From UBA2883 sp964017965 (GTDB taxonomy: Bacteria; Cyanobacteriota; Vampirovibrionia; Gastranaerophilales; Gastranaerophilaceae): DNA of 64,000 nt. Positions 27,441-36,263 of this stretch are shown here, one piece after another; the first letter of the stretch is position 1, and each line of letters begins with the position of its first letter. A program made the position numbers and the translations under genes. The DNA is taken from the NCBI GenBank assembly GCA_964017965.1, contig CAXHNV010000001.1, positions 1 through 64,000 of the forward strand. The letters are read 5' to 3'. Under the pieces are notes generated by a model. The model did not search any database and was not told the DNA's origin. It saw only the letters and a list, made by a program, of their open reading frames with translations.

Positions 27441-28307
27441 TTACAAGTTCTGTATATATGTAAAATAATCGTTGTTTTTAAACTCTACTGTAGAATTTAT
27501 AATATCCTCACGGGTTAAAAACCCCATATAAACAGCTATTTCTTCCAGACACGCCACTTTTATACCCTGATTTTCTTCAATGGCTTGTACATATTGCCCG
27601 GCTTGCATTAAAGAACTATGTGTACCGGTATCCAGCCATGCAAAACCGCGACCAAAACGCATAAGTTTTAGTTTACCTTTTTCAAGATAAACTTTGTTCA
27701 AATCGGTTATTTCAAGTTCGCCCCTTGCAGACGGTTTAAGGTTCTTGGCGTATTCAACGACATTGTTATCAAAGAAATATAAACCTGTTACAGCAAGCTT
27801 TGATTTAGGGTTTTGGGGTTTTTCTTCTATCGACAAGACATTATTGTTTTCATCAAACTCAACAACCCCAAATCTTTGAGGGTCTTTAACCGGATAACCG
27901 AAAATAGCAGCTCCGCCGTCAGTTTCAACGTGTTCTATTGCTTGCACTAACATTGATGAAAATGCTTGTCCGTAAAAAATATTGTCACCCAACACAAGTG
28001 CAACTGAATCATCACCAATGAATTCTTCTCCAAGAATAAACGCCTGTGCTAAACCTTCCGGTTTTGGCTGTTCTTTATAAGAGAAATTTACACCAAACTG
28101 AGAACCGTTGCCTAAAAGCCGTTCAAAATTAGGTAAATCCTGCGGAGTAGAAATTATTAAAATATCTTTTATCCCTGCAAGCATTAGAACAGATATAGGA
28201 TAATAAATCATAGGTTTGTCATAAACCGGCAAAAGCTGCTTAGAAACAGCCATAGTGCTCGGATATAATCGCGTTCCGCTGCCGCCTGCTAATACTATAC
28301 CTTTCAT
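27441..28307 (-). CDS. rfbA: Glucose-1-phosphate thymidylyltransferase
   Basis: This 288-residue enzyme makes dTDP-glucose from dTTP and glucose-1-phosphate. The nucleotidyltransferase signature GGSGTRLYPST is at residues 8-18, followed by KQLLPVYDKPMIYYP, LGDNIFYG near 110, GYPVKDPQRFGVVEF and a WLDTGTH near 225, all typical of RmlA. It is the last gene of the leftward glycan operon and overlaps the rfbB stop as TAATG. With RfbB and WecE it supplies the first steps to dTDP-4-amino-4,6-dideoxygalactose. Confidence 0.97.
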   Translation of the reverse strand: MKGIVLAGGSGTRLYPSTMAVSKQLLPVYDKPMIYYPISVLMLAGIKDILIISTPQDLPNFERLLGNGSQFGVNFSYKEQPKPEGLAQAFILGEEFIGDDSVALVLGDNIFYGQAFSSMLVQAIEHVETDGGAAIFGYPVKDPQRFGVVEFDENNNVLSIEEKPQNPKSKLAVTGLYFFDNNVVEYAKNLKPSARGELEITDLNKVYLEKGKLKLMRFGRGFAWLDTGTHSSLMQAGQYVQAIEENQGIKVACLEEIAVYMGFLTREDIINSTVEFKNNDYFTYIQNL

Positions 28308-29284
28308 TAAATACCTGCTTTCTTATTTTCAATACTTTTAATCCAATCTTGATTGTTCAAATACCAGTCAATAGTAATCTTTATACCTTCTTCAAAAGTC
28401 AAAGACGGTTCCCAACCCAATTCAGCCGTAATTTTGTCGTTTGCAATAGCATATCTTCTATCGTGACCGAGCCTATCCTCAACATATTTGATATACGATT
28501 CGTCTTTACCCATTGCATTGAGTATAAGGTGTGTAATTTCAAGATTCGTTTTTTCGTTATGACCACCAATATTGTATACTTCGCCGATACGACCATTGTG
28601 AAGAACTATATCTATTGCTTCACAATGGTCGTATACGTATAACCAATCTCTAACATTTAATCCGTCACCATAAACAGGCACCTGTTCGCCTTTTAACAGC
28701 TTAGAGATAAAAAACGGAATCAGTTTTTCAGGGTACTGATAAGGTCCATAATTGTTAGAACATCTTGTATTAAGTACAGGTAACTTATAAGTTCCGTGAT
28801 AAGCTCTTACTAGCATATCGCCGCTGGCTTTGCTGGCTGAATATGGACTGTTTGGAGCCAGCGGGGTTGTTTCGTAGAAATAACCCGTTTTCCCGAGACT
28901 GCCATATACCTCATCGGTTGAGACCTGCAAAAATCTTTCTATTCCCAGTTCTTTTGAGGCTTGCAAAAGGTTTAATGTTCCCTGAACATTTGTTTCAACA
29001 AATATTTCGGGGGTTTTAATAGAATTATCAACGTGAGATTCTGCCGCAAAATTAACAACACAATCACATTCAGCAATCAATTCGCGGACAAGATTTTTGT
29101 CACAAATATTACCGTGAACAAATGTATAATTAGGATTAGTTTCAACATCTTTGAGGTTCTCAATATTCCCGCAATATGTCAAAGCATCAAGGTTAATGAT
29201 TTTGTAATCAGGATGTTTTTTAAGCATGTGCCTAACAAAACAACTTCCGATAAATCCTGCTCCACCTGTAACTAATATTTTCAT
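28307..29284 (-). CDS. rfbB: dTDP-glucose 4,6-dehydratase
   Basis: This 325-residue short-chain dehydrogenase/reductase-type enzyme converts dTDP-glucose to dTDP-4-keto-6-deoxyglucose. The NAD motif GGAGFIGS lies at residues 7-14, FAAESHVDNSI near 80, the STDEVYG active-site segment near 120, and the catalytic YSASKA near 148. Length is slightly below typical RmlB but complete. AAAGGA precedes the ATG. It follows the acyltransferase with the (CT)15 tract by 37 bp. Confidence 0.97.
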   Translation of the reverse strand: MKILVTGGAGFIGSCFVRHMLKKHPDYKIINLDALTYCGNIENLKDVETNPNYTFVHGNICDKNLVRELIAECDCVVNFAAESHVDNSIKTPEIFVETNVQGTLNLLQASKELGIERFLQVSTDEVYGSLGKTGYFYETTPLAPNSPYSASKASGDMLVRAYHGTYKLPVLNTRCSNNYGPYQYPEKLIPFFISKLLKGEQVPVYGDGLNVRDWLYVYDHCEAIDIVLHNGRIGEVYNIGGHNEKTNLEITHLILNAMGKDESYIKYVEDRLGHDRRYAIANDKITAELGWEPSLTFEEGIKITIDWYLNNQDWIKSIENKKAGI

Positions 29285-29321
29285 AATTCTATCCTTTTTC
29301 TTTTACGCTGCCGGCATTTTC

Positions 29322-30043
<722 letters not shown>

Positions 30044-30044
<1 letters not shown>

Positions 30045-31171
30045 TATATTTGCTCCATAAATTCGCTAATATTTTCTTTAATCAAATTCATCTCATCATT
30101 GTCGAGCTCATAAAACATAGGTAAACGAACAAGCGTATCAGAAATCTTATCTGTTACACTCATATTACCTAAAAACCTGCCAAACCTTTCACCCGCAGGT
30201 GATGAATGCAACGGAATATAATGAAATACCGTTGAAATACCTTTAGCTTTCATAAACTCAATAAATTTTGTTCGTACATCTAAATTCTCAAACAACAAAT
30301 AATACATATGCGCATTATGTGTACAATTATCAGGAATAAAAGGTCTTTTTATAATACCTTCATACTGTTTAAAAAACTCATCATAATCATTCCAAACATC
30401 AATACGTTTTTTATTAATATCGTCCATATTTTGAAGCTGTGAATATAAATAAGCAGCAATCATATCAGACGGTAAATATGAAGAACCTATATCTACCCAT
30501 GTATATTTATCTACTTGACCTCTAAAGAATTTTGAACGATTGGTACCTTTTTCTCTGATTATTTCAGCGCGTTCAATAAACTTGTCATTATTTATAACTA
30601 TAGCACCGCCTTCACCGGAGATAATATTTTTTGTCTCGTGGAACGAAAAACATCCCATATCGCCTATCGTTCCGAGTGGTTTACCTTTATAAAAAGCCCC
30701 GACACCTTGTGCCGCATCTTCTATAACCAAAAGATTATGTCTTTTAGCTATCTCCGTAATCTTATCCATTTCGCAAGCAACACCGGCATAATGAACCGGA
30801 ACGATAACCTTAGTTTTAGGAGTTATAGCCTGCTCTATCAAATCCTCGTTGATATTAAGAGTATCAGGTCTTATATCCACAAACACCGGCACTCCGCCGC
30901 GTAAAACAAACGCATTAGCCGTTGAAACAAAAGTATACGAAGGCATAATAACTTCATCACCGGGTTGAATATCAGCTAAAATTGCTGACATCTCAAGTGC
31001 TGCTGTGCAAGAATGTGTTAATAAAACCTTCTTAGCACCAAGTTTATCTTCTAAAAAGCTATGACATTTTTTAGTATAACCACCGTCACCTCTGATAAGT
31101 TTATTGGTAATTGCATCTTTTATATATTCAAGTTCGTTTTCTATAACAAACGGTTTATTAAACGGTATCAT
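30044..31171 (-). CDS. wecE: dTDP-4-amino-4,6-dideoxygalactose transaminase
   Basis: This 375-residue DegT/DnrJ/EryC1-fold PLP enzyme matches WecE/RffA closely. IPFNKPFV opens the protein, followed by GDGGYTKKC, DIQPGDEVIMPSYTFVS, VPVHYAGVACEMD, SFHETKNIISGEGGA (Schiff-base Lys in HETKN, near residue 180) and FFRGQVDKYTWVDIGSSYLPSD. It aminates the RmlB product to dTDP-4-amino-4,6-dideoxygalactose. I start at the ATG with GGAGG 7 nt upstream, two codons inside a possible GTG start. Beside a GT56 and two acetyltransferases it defines a Fuc4NAc module like that of enterobacterial common antigen. It differs clearly from the second DegT enzyme at 56666. Confidence 0.93.
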
Positions 31172-31173
31172 AA

Positions 31174-31806
31174 TCACTCCTCCAGTTTTATTGTAGAAAC
31201 ATTTTTATATACAGAATTTTCAACAGTGGATTCTTGAATAGTACACCCTGCCCCAATCAAGTTATGATGAGCTATTTCAAGTCCGTCACGAATAACAGCA
31301 CCCGCTCCGATAAATGTATTATTTTGAATATTCACAAATCCATTTACACAAGCATTTGATGCAACAAATACATTATTTCCCAACCTTGAATTATGGCATA
31401 TAGTAGAGTTTGCCCATATAATACAGCCACTACCAATTTCTACATAAGGCTGAAGAACAGAATTTTCAAAAACAAAACAATTAATACCTATCTTCACATT
31501 TTTATCAATATAACTTGACGGATGAATATATGAAATTAAGTTATAACTCTTTTGCATAGCTTCTTTAATCTTTGCCTCACGAACTTTATTCCTATGGTTA
31601 TAACCAACCGCAATAAACATATCATATTCATCCGGAGAATATAATTTTTCAATTTCATCAAAAGAGACGAGAGGTTTACCTAAAAAGGTCTCAGCAATTA
31701 TATAATCTTTATCAACAGTATATGCTGAAATCTCATAATGTGATTCAAGATAATATGAAATTAATTCTGCAAAATCGCTATTTCCAAAAACAACCAGTTT
31801 TCTCAT
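31174..31806 (-). CDS. PglD/NeuD-type sugar acetyltransferase
   Basis: This 210-residue protein has an N-terminal Rossmann-like domain (KLVVFGNSDFAELISYYL) and a C-terminal left-handed beta-helix (YIHPSSYIDKNVKIG, then ANSTICHNSRLGNNVF and IGAGAVIRDGLEI). This is the architecture of PglD, NeuD and VioB, which acetylate UDP- or dTDP-amino sugars. The His of YIHPSS and of CHNSRLG are likely base residues by family comparison. Its position right after wecE (start 3 bp past the wecE end on this strand) makes it the best candidate for the N-acetyltransferase that makes dTDP-Fuc4NAc, replacing the GNAT-type WecD of enterobacteria. Confidence 0.8.
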   Translation of the reverse strand: MRKLVVFGNSDFAELISYYLESHYEISAYTVDKDYIIAETFLGKPLVSFDEIEKLYSPDEYDMFIAVGYNHRNKVREAKIKEAMQKSYNLISYIHPSSYIDKNVKIGINCFVFENSVLQPYVEIGSGCIIWANSTICHNSRLGNNVFVASNACVNGFVNIQNNTFIGAGAVIRDGLEIAHHNLIGAGCTIQESTVENSVYKNVSTIKLEE

Positions 31807-31807
31807 T

Positions 31808-32512
31808 TTAAACTCTTTCTCTAATATAATTTATAGCTTCAGAGCCGGTATTGAATATCAAATCCAACACAGTCACTCCGTGTTCAAACGGAGGATTAAG
31901 CTGAGGATATTCTCTATAACCTGAATAATTCATCCAACTCAATTTCATACCAGCTTGTGAAAACAAATCTTCATCAATATAATCTTTTGCAGCAGGTCCG
32001 GATAAATATTCTGTTGCACCTGCTTTTTGGCACAAATCAACAAGCCGTTCTGTCTTACCCTCAATTAAACCATAATCTGTATCATAAGAAATTTTAGTAG
32101 TGATACCTAGAATCTCATTTATTTTTTTAATAAATTTATAATTAACTTTGCTCAAAAACTCTTCTTGCTCACATTCTAAATATAATTTTTCAAAAACATC
32201 TTTATATTCTTTAAAATATGGTGCTTTTGCATAATTAAGTTGAATAGAATTCCAATGCTGCATAGCCCACGATTTATCCTGAATCTTTGTATCGGAGATT
32301 TTTTGTCCTGATTGTTGACAACCTTTTGCAAAAACAGGAATTGATATCCATTGAGCTCCTTTTGGAGTTTTTATTTTATTACGATTTCGCCAATCACGTG
32401 TAGTATATTGCATCTCATCGTAAATAATAAACTCATCTACTGAGTCAATAATATCAAAATACCCCTTCCACGGAATATAATTAGATTGTAATATTGCAAC
32501 TTTTTTAGTCAT
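31808..32512 (-). CDS. WbqC-family protein
   Basis: This 234-residue protein matches the WbqC family. The conserved start AILQSNYIPWKGYFDII, the DEMQYTTRDWRNRNKIKTP segment near residue 35 and the YLSGPAAKDYID segment near 175 are typical. WbqC-like genes occur in O-antigen and capsule loci beside amino-sugar genes. The biochemical role is unsettled, though acyl or amino-acid transfer to sugars has been suggested. It overlaps the GT56 gene by 8 bp and is followed directly by the PglD-like gene. Confidence 0.85.
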   Translation of the reverse strand: MTKKVAILQSNYIPWKGYFDIIDSVDEFIIYDEMQYTTRDWRNRNKIKTPKGAQWISIPVFAKGCQQSGQKISDTKIQDKSWAMQHWNSIQLNYAKAPYFKEYKDVFEKLYLECEQEEFLSKVNYKFIKKINEILGITTKISYDTDYGLIEGKTERLVDLCQKAGATEYLSGPAAKDYIDEDLFSQAGMKLSWMNYSGYREYPQLNPPFEHGVTVLDLIFNTGSEAINYIRERV

Positions 32513-33584
32513 TGTAAACAGCTCTCCATTGATTAGCTAAAAACTCATCATCATAATATCTTCCGGATATTCTTTGAGTCTCAGCTTTTTCTTTATACTC
32601 AATCAGTTCATTAAACGACATATTACAAATGTCATTCGTATTAAATATTTTGATTCCTTCTCTATTCAAATACTTATTTGTCGAAATCTCTTCCCTGATA
32701 AAAACCTTTTTACCCAAATACAAAGTAGCTAGAGTATTCCCGACAGCTTGCTGCTGTCTCTGATTAAGAATCAAAATATCGTTCTGAGCAAGATAATTTG
32801 CGTAATCAGAAGGTGACATTAACTCGTCAACATATTCAAACTTTTCTCCAAATATCTCTTTACCTTTTTGAATAATAGGTTCTTTATATTCCATATATTT
32901 GCCATAAGAAAGGATTGTCGTAACCCGAATATTCTCATCTTTAAACTTAGAAAGCATATCCAAAGCTTCCAAAGTTGTTTTATTACAAGAATTGTTGATT
33001 TGAATTTTTATATATTCATGTGGTTCTTGTCTTGTTGAATCCAACATATTTTTAGATATCGGGAAATTATAAAACACATTAAAAAACCTGTCAGGCATCC
33101 CATATTTATTAAGAGCATATTCTCTATCGATATCATTCAAATATCCTTTGAAGTTTTTGCGTACATAATCATTTTTTTCGTCTCGTGGCGGATTATATAA
33201 GTCACCGCCCCACATTACCCAGTATGATTTATTGAGCAAGTCTTTGTTTTTATACAAATAATCAACCCAATCTTGAGCAAATAAAGAATGAAAAATCAAC
33301 TTATCAATATTTTTTGCACCAAAATTTATACCTTTTAATTTCATAAATTCAAATACATTCTTACCTGACGGGAATGGTGCAACCTTAGTATCTATACCTA
33401 AGTCGTTTATTAAAAACAAATGTTCATCATCACCGAAATAATTATTCATAAAATCGACAAACGGTTTTATAAACTTGTCATTAGACATAATATGAATATA
33501 CTTATACTTTGAAATTACATAGTTTATTGATTTAACCAGCTGACGTTTTTTTATTTCTCTTTTAATATTCTTAATTAAACCCAA
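32505..33584 (-). CDS. GT56 family Fuc4NAc transferase-like enzyme
   Basis: This 359-residue glycosyltransferase resembles family 56 (WecF/RffT, TDP-Fuc4NAc:lipid II transferase). Family features seen are an early IHIMSNDKF with a following acidic segment, LIFHSLF (compare the FFHGQF of WecF), WVMWGGDLY near residue 120, a INNSCNKTTLEAL stretch near 190 where WecF has its NSGD-N segment, and LNQRQQQAVGN-TL near 270 corresponding to the FARQQGIGTL region. It starts with TTG at 33584, with GGAGG 8 nt upstream and the start abutting the stop of the ATP-grasp gene. It probably transfers dTDP-Fuc4NAc to a lipid-linked acceptor at the inner membrane. Confidence 0.78.
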   Translation of the reverse strand: MGLIKNIKREIKKRQLVKSINYVISKYKYIHIMSNDKFIKPFVDFMNNYFGDDEHLFLINDLGIDTKVAPFPSGKNVFEFMKLKGINFGAKNIDKLIFHSLFAQDWVDYLYKNKDLLNKSYWVMWGGDLYNPPRDEKNDYVRKNFKGYLNDIDREYALNKYGMPDRFFNVFYNFPISKNMLDSTRQEPHEYIKIQINNSCNKTTLEALDMLSKFKDENIRVTTILSYGKYMEYKEPIIQKGKEIFGEKFEYVDELMSPSDYANYLAQNDILILNQRQQQAVGNTLATLYLGKKVFIREEISTNKYLNREGIKIFNTNDICNMSFNELIEYKEKAETQRISGRYYDDEFLANQWRAVYND

Positions 33585-34487
33585 TTATAGAGCCTCCGTA
33601 TTATTTATATTCAGAAGGTTACCCATAAGCATATCAGCAGATTCAGGCTGCCAATTAAGCAAACCGCTTCCGGCAGTGAATGTCATCTCACCAAATTTGA
33701 CATTACCGTCATCTAAAACATATAAATCTACCCTTACAAACACAAAACCTTCCGCAAGTTTTTCTACCATATTGATAATGTTTTCTAAATTATCTAATTT
33801 TGCAGGATATTTTTTTAGCATTGAATGGTTAGAGATAAAATCTTGAGGATTCCAATCACTATCAAAAAATTTCATTTTGTAACCATTTGAACGTTCTGAA
33901 ATATATTGAATATAATGTACTTTGCCATCAAAACAGTAGAATTTATAGTCATTAAGTTCTTTATTTTGGTTTTCAAGATATTCTTCTACTAAAATAAGTG
34001 GTTTAATATCTTTATAATGCAGTTCTAACCCGTTAACAAAAGCAAAATTTGTATGCATCCATTTATCGAATTGCGATTTTATATATTTTTTATCAAGCTT
34101 TGATTTATCTTTAACAATATAGTTATAACCGGCACCGTGGTTAGTTTTCATGACAAATCTTTTAGGTAATTTATCAAAATCTATATCGTCAAACTTTTCA
34201 TAAACTCCGAGTAAATTTATAAGATATTCCTCGCCAATTTTTTCTTTTACCCAATTTCTTACAAGATATTTATCAGCTAGTTGTGTTTTAATAGGAGTTG
34301 AATCATATAGTTTTAACCATTGAATTTTTTCATTAAAAGTTTTGGGACTATCCAAATCCAAATCTTTACCTGTTATTTCATAATACCAGTCTTTTAGATA
34401 TTCCGGATATCTCTCTTCCGGCATATATTTGCATAGTTTATAATTTGTTTTTTCAAGTTTATTCTTTAAATTTTTAAAAAATTTCAT
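33585..34487 (-). CDS. TupA-like ATP-grasp protein, first gene of leftward operon
   Basis: This 300-residue protein is of the TupA-like ATP-grasp family found in capsule and wall-polymer loci. Signatures are PKTFNEKIQWLKLYD near residue 50, KYLVRNWVKEKIG, RFVMKTNHGAGYN near 115 (the Lys/Gly-rich nucleotide-binding element), LVEEYLE and RVDLYVLDDGNVKFGEMTFTAGSG near 255. Family members are thought to ligate amino acids or similar groups to glycans, and the acceptor here is unknown. The ATG at 34487 is preferred, with GGAGA about 9 nt upstream. That Shine-Dalgarno lies immediately outside the left inverted repeat, so expression of this gene and the seven behind it depends on the invertible promoter. 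Confidence 0.85.
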   Translation of the reverse strand: MKFFKNLKNKLEKTNYKLCKYMPEERYPEYLKDWYYEITGKDLDLDSPKTFNEKIQWLKLYDSTPIKTQLADKYLVRNWVKEKIGEEYLINLLGVYEKFDDIDFDKLPKRFVMKTNHGAGYNYIVKDKSKLDKKYIKSQFDKWMHTNFAFVNGLELHYKDIKPLILVEEYLENQNKELNDYKFYCFDGKVHYIQYISERSNGYKMKFFDSDWNPQDFISNHSMLKKYPAKLDNLENIINMVEKLAEGFVFVRVDLYVLDDGNVKFGEMTFTAGSGLLNWQPESADMLMGNLLNINNTEAL

Positions 34488-34505
34488 CAAATAAAGTCTC
34501 CAACT

Positions 34506-34540
34506 AACACAACAAAATTGATATTTTGTTGTGTTTAATT
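34506..34540 (+). repeat. Left inverted repeat / recombination site
   Basis: This 35-bp copy is identical, in reverse complement, to 35117-35151. Positions 34506-34535 form a palindrome of two 13-bp arms (AACACAACAAAAT and its complement) around an asymmetric 4-bp centre TGAT, then TAATT on the inner side. This looks like a tyrosine-recombinase core site. Confidence 0.95.
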
Positions 34541-34546
34541 ATAGCA
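34538..34546 (-). promoter_or_regulatory. Invertible extended -10 promoter, facing the leftward operon
   Basis: Minus strand TGC-TATAAT, a perfect extended -10. TGCTAT comes from the segment and AAT from the repeat (34538-34540), so the box is rebuilt at whichever end this segment edge occupies. No strong -35 is seen. Transcription should begin inside the repeat, giving a 5' hairpin leader of about 45 nt before the TupA-like ATG. Confidence 0.75.
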
Positions 34547-34557
34547 TAAATATACAA

Positions 34558-35099
34558 TTAAAGCATGAATTTTACATAAGAGTTTTCGATTTCATCTTGT
34601 TCGATACCTATATATCTTAGAGTTATTTCTGCACTCGAATGGTTAAAAATTTTTTGTAATATTGCAATATCCCTAAATTGCCTGTAGTGATGATATCCGA
34701 AAGTTTTTCTAAGAGTGTGTGTGCCTATATTTTCTTCAATTTTTGCAATTTTGCCGGCTTTTTTCAAAATCCTGTAAGCTTCAACCCTATCGAGCCTATT
34801 ATTATATCTGGTTATAAATAGGGGCATGTTTAGGGGTTTATCTTTTGTATAGATTTTAAACATTGTTTTAAGCTTTGGGTTTATTGGGATTTTTTTATAT
34901 TTTTTAGTCTTTTTTTCGACGATAGAAATATATTCCTTATTTTTTACATCGCTTACATTAAGTCTAAGTATATCTGAAATCCTCAACCCGCTATTTATTC
35001 CTACACAAAATAGTAACAAGTTTCTGTAACTTTCTTCCGCTAAAACATTTTGAATTTTTTTATGTCATCTTTGTCTTTTATAGCTTCCACTAACCGCAT
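34558..35099 (-). CDS. Tyrosine recombinase (probable DNA invertase), -1 frameshift in A7
   Basis: This is a catalytic-domain-only tyrosine recombinase of 180 residues if a -1 shift is made. All active-site residues are visible: Arg in SGLRISDIL, Lys in EKKTKKYKK, HTLRKTFGYHHYR (HxxR), the His of FNHSSAEI and the nucleophilic Tyr in LRYIGI. It starts at the ATG at 35099 behind a perfect AAGGAGG. That frame stops after 19 codons (35040), but slipping back one base at A_AAA_AAA (35055-35061, in phase) joins MRLVEAIKDKDDIKK to IQNVLAEESYRNLLLF and the catalytic domain. Similar short integrases of about 180 residues begin with MRLVEPI-like sequences, supporting the joined product. It lacks an N-terminal core-binding domain. 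A sequencing error or a real inactivating indel are the alternatives. Confidence 0.8.
35055..35061 (-). promoter_or_regulatory. A_AAA_AAA slippery heptamer in recombinase gene
   Basis: Seven A on the coding strand are arranged as A_AAA_AAA in the initiating frame (ATA AAA AAA TTC). A -1 slip here moves translation exactly into the recombinase frame. IS elements use the same heptamer for programmed frameshifting. Confidence 0.6.
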
Positions 35100-35116
35100 G
35101 AGACCTCCTTTTTTTG

Positions 35117-35151
35117 AATTAAACACAACAAAATATCAATTTTGTTGTGTT
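35117..35151 (-). repeat. Right inverted repeat / recombination site
   Basis: This is the perfect 35-bp inverted copy of 34506-34540, with centre ATCA on the plus strand (TGAT inverted). The outer end directly abuts GAGGG, the Shine-Dalgarno of the rightward operon. The inner junction reads TTGAAT rather than TATAAT. Confidence 0.95.
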
Positions 35152-35161
35152 GAGGGATAAA

Positions 35162-36259
35162 ATGGTTGGAATATTAGAGGTTATTGAGAGTAAACATTGT
35201 AACGGTTGCGGAGCCTGTGTAAATAAATGTCCGCGTAATGCAATTTCTATGCAACAGAACGAAGAAGGATTTCTATACCCAGTTATAGATACCGAAAAAT
35301 GTGTAAATTGCGGACTATGTGATAAAGTATGCTCATACCTTAATAACAGTTCAAACAATACTAAAACCCCTGAATGTCACCTGTTTGTAGCCGACGATGA
35401 AGAGAGAAAAATAAGCTCTTCAGGTGCCGCATTCCCTATCTTAGCCAAATACTTTGTCCAAAACAACGCCTACGTCTGCGGTGCTGTCTGGGACGAAAAC
35501 TACAAGGTTAAACATATCGTATCTAACCAAATAGATGATGTCGAAAAAATGCGTAACTCAAAATATATCCAAAGCGACATTAAAAAGTGCTACAAAGAAA
35601 TTGAAACCCTGCTAAAATCAAAGAAAACGGTTTTCTTTACCGGCACACCGTGTCAAGTTTCAGCACTCAAAAACTTTCTCAATAAAGATTATGAACAACT
35701 CTACACAATGGATCTTATCTGCCACGGTGTGCCGTCACCAAAAGTCCTACACAAGTTCCTCGAAGAAAACTTCGACCTAAACAAGCTTCAAGAAATTAGT
35801 TTTAGAAACAAAATCCCTGACGGCTGCAGAGTTCGATTCTCCACAAAAGAAAATAATACGTGGACCAAATATGAATCATCCGATTTCATCAACCTGTTCT
35901 CTAACAACGTAATTCTCAGAGAGTCTTGCGGTTCTTGTGTACACAACAAACTCCCAAGACAAGGCGACATAACCCTCGGTGATTTCTGGGAGATAGGCAA
36001 ATACGGTAAATGTGTTAAAGACGACCTCGGTATCTCTGTAGTACTTAAAAATAATAACCATAAAGCCGCCTTCTTAATGAAAATCCTAAAAGACAATGCA
36101 AAAATAATGAAGCAAACTCCCATTTCTGCTGCAACAAAACGAAATATAAACATCTATAAATCAAGTACATTACACAAAAACAGACAACAGTTTTTTAACA
36201 ACTTAGACAAAATGTCTGTCAAAGAAAACACTCAAAGAACCCTAAAAAAACAAATGTGA
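35162..36259 (+). CDS. Ferredoxin-F420 dehydrogenase beta subunit-like protein, first gene of rightward operon
   Basis: This 365-residue protein has two N-terminal [4Fe-4S] ferredoxin motifs (CNGCGACVNKCP near residue 15 and CVNCGLCDKVC near 50), followed by the FrhB/FdhB-like C-terminal domain (SSGAAFPILAKYF, FTGTPCQVSALKNFL, DLICHGVPSP, CGSCVHNKLPRQGDITLGDFW). Such proteins recur in bacterial polysaccharide loci beside pyruvyl transferases and probably carry out a flavin- and Fe-S-dependent redox step on a sugar. Methanogenesis is not implied. The ATG at 35162 is preferred, with GAGGG 5 nt upstream, over in-frame GTG/TTG codons that lie in the right inverted repeat. In the current orientation no good promoter faces it. 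Confidence 0.85.
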   Translation: MVGILEVIESKHCNGCGACVNKCPRNAISMQQNEEGFLYPVIDTEKCVNCGLCDKVCSYLNNSSNNTKTPECHLFVADDEERKISSSGAAFPILAKYFVQNNAYVCGAVWDENYKVKHIVSNQIDDVEKMRNSKYIQSDIKKCYKEIETLLKSKKTVFFTGTPCQVSALKNFLNKDYEQLYTMDLICHGVPSPKVLHKFLEENFDLNKLQEISFRNKIPDGCRVRFSTKENNTWTKYESSDFINLFSNNVILRESCGSCVHNKLPRQGDITLGDFWEIGKYGKCVKDDLGISVVLKNNNHKAAFLMKILKDNAKIMKQTPISAATKRNINIYKSSTLHKNRQQFFNNLDKMSVKENTQRTLKKQM

Positions 36260-36263
36260 TTGT

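Larger units (their letters stand above)
34506..35151. other. Invertible DNA segment (inverton) carrying its own recombinase
   Basis: Two perfect 35-bp inverted repeats bracket 576 bp holding a compact tyrosine recombinase gene and one outward-facing extended -10 promoter. The repeats end 19 bp and 11 bp from the first codons of two divergent glycan operons. The promoter at the left inner edge now drives the leftward Fuc4NAc operon. Inversion would move it to the rightward pyruvyl-transferase operon. The arrangement recalls the Hin segment (recombinase inside the flipped DNA) and bacteroidal capsule invertons (promoter flip). That it flips is inference from architecture. Confidence 0.85.

Noticed and set aside
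34506..34540. Inverted repeats as transcription terminators only
   Set aside because: Each copy can form a hairpin, but there is no T-run. Identity over 35 bp including the non-palindromic flank, plus the recombinase, favours recombination sites.
34558..35019. Stand-alone 153-residue integrase starting at a TTG
   Set aside because: There is no ribosome site at that TTG, and the frame continues upstream with integrase-like sequence to the A7 tract. The frameshifted start at 35099 explains it better.
35162..36259. Methanogen-type F420 hydrogenase
   Set aside because: The domain pair is common in bacterial polysaccharide loci, and no F420 synthesis or hydrogenase subunits are nearby.
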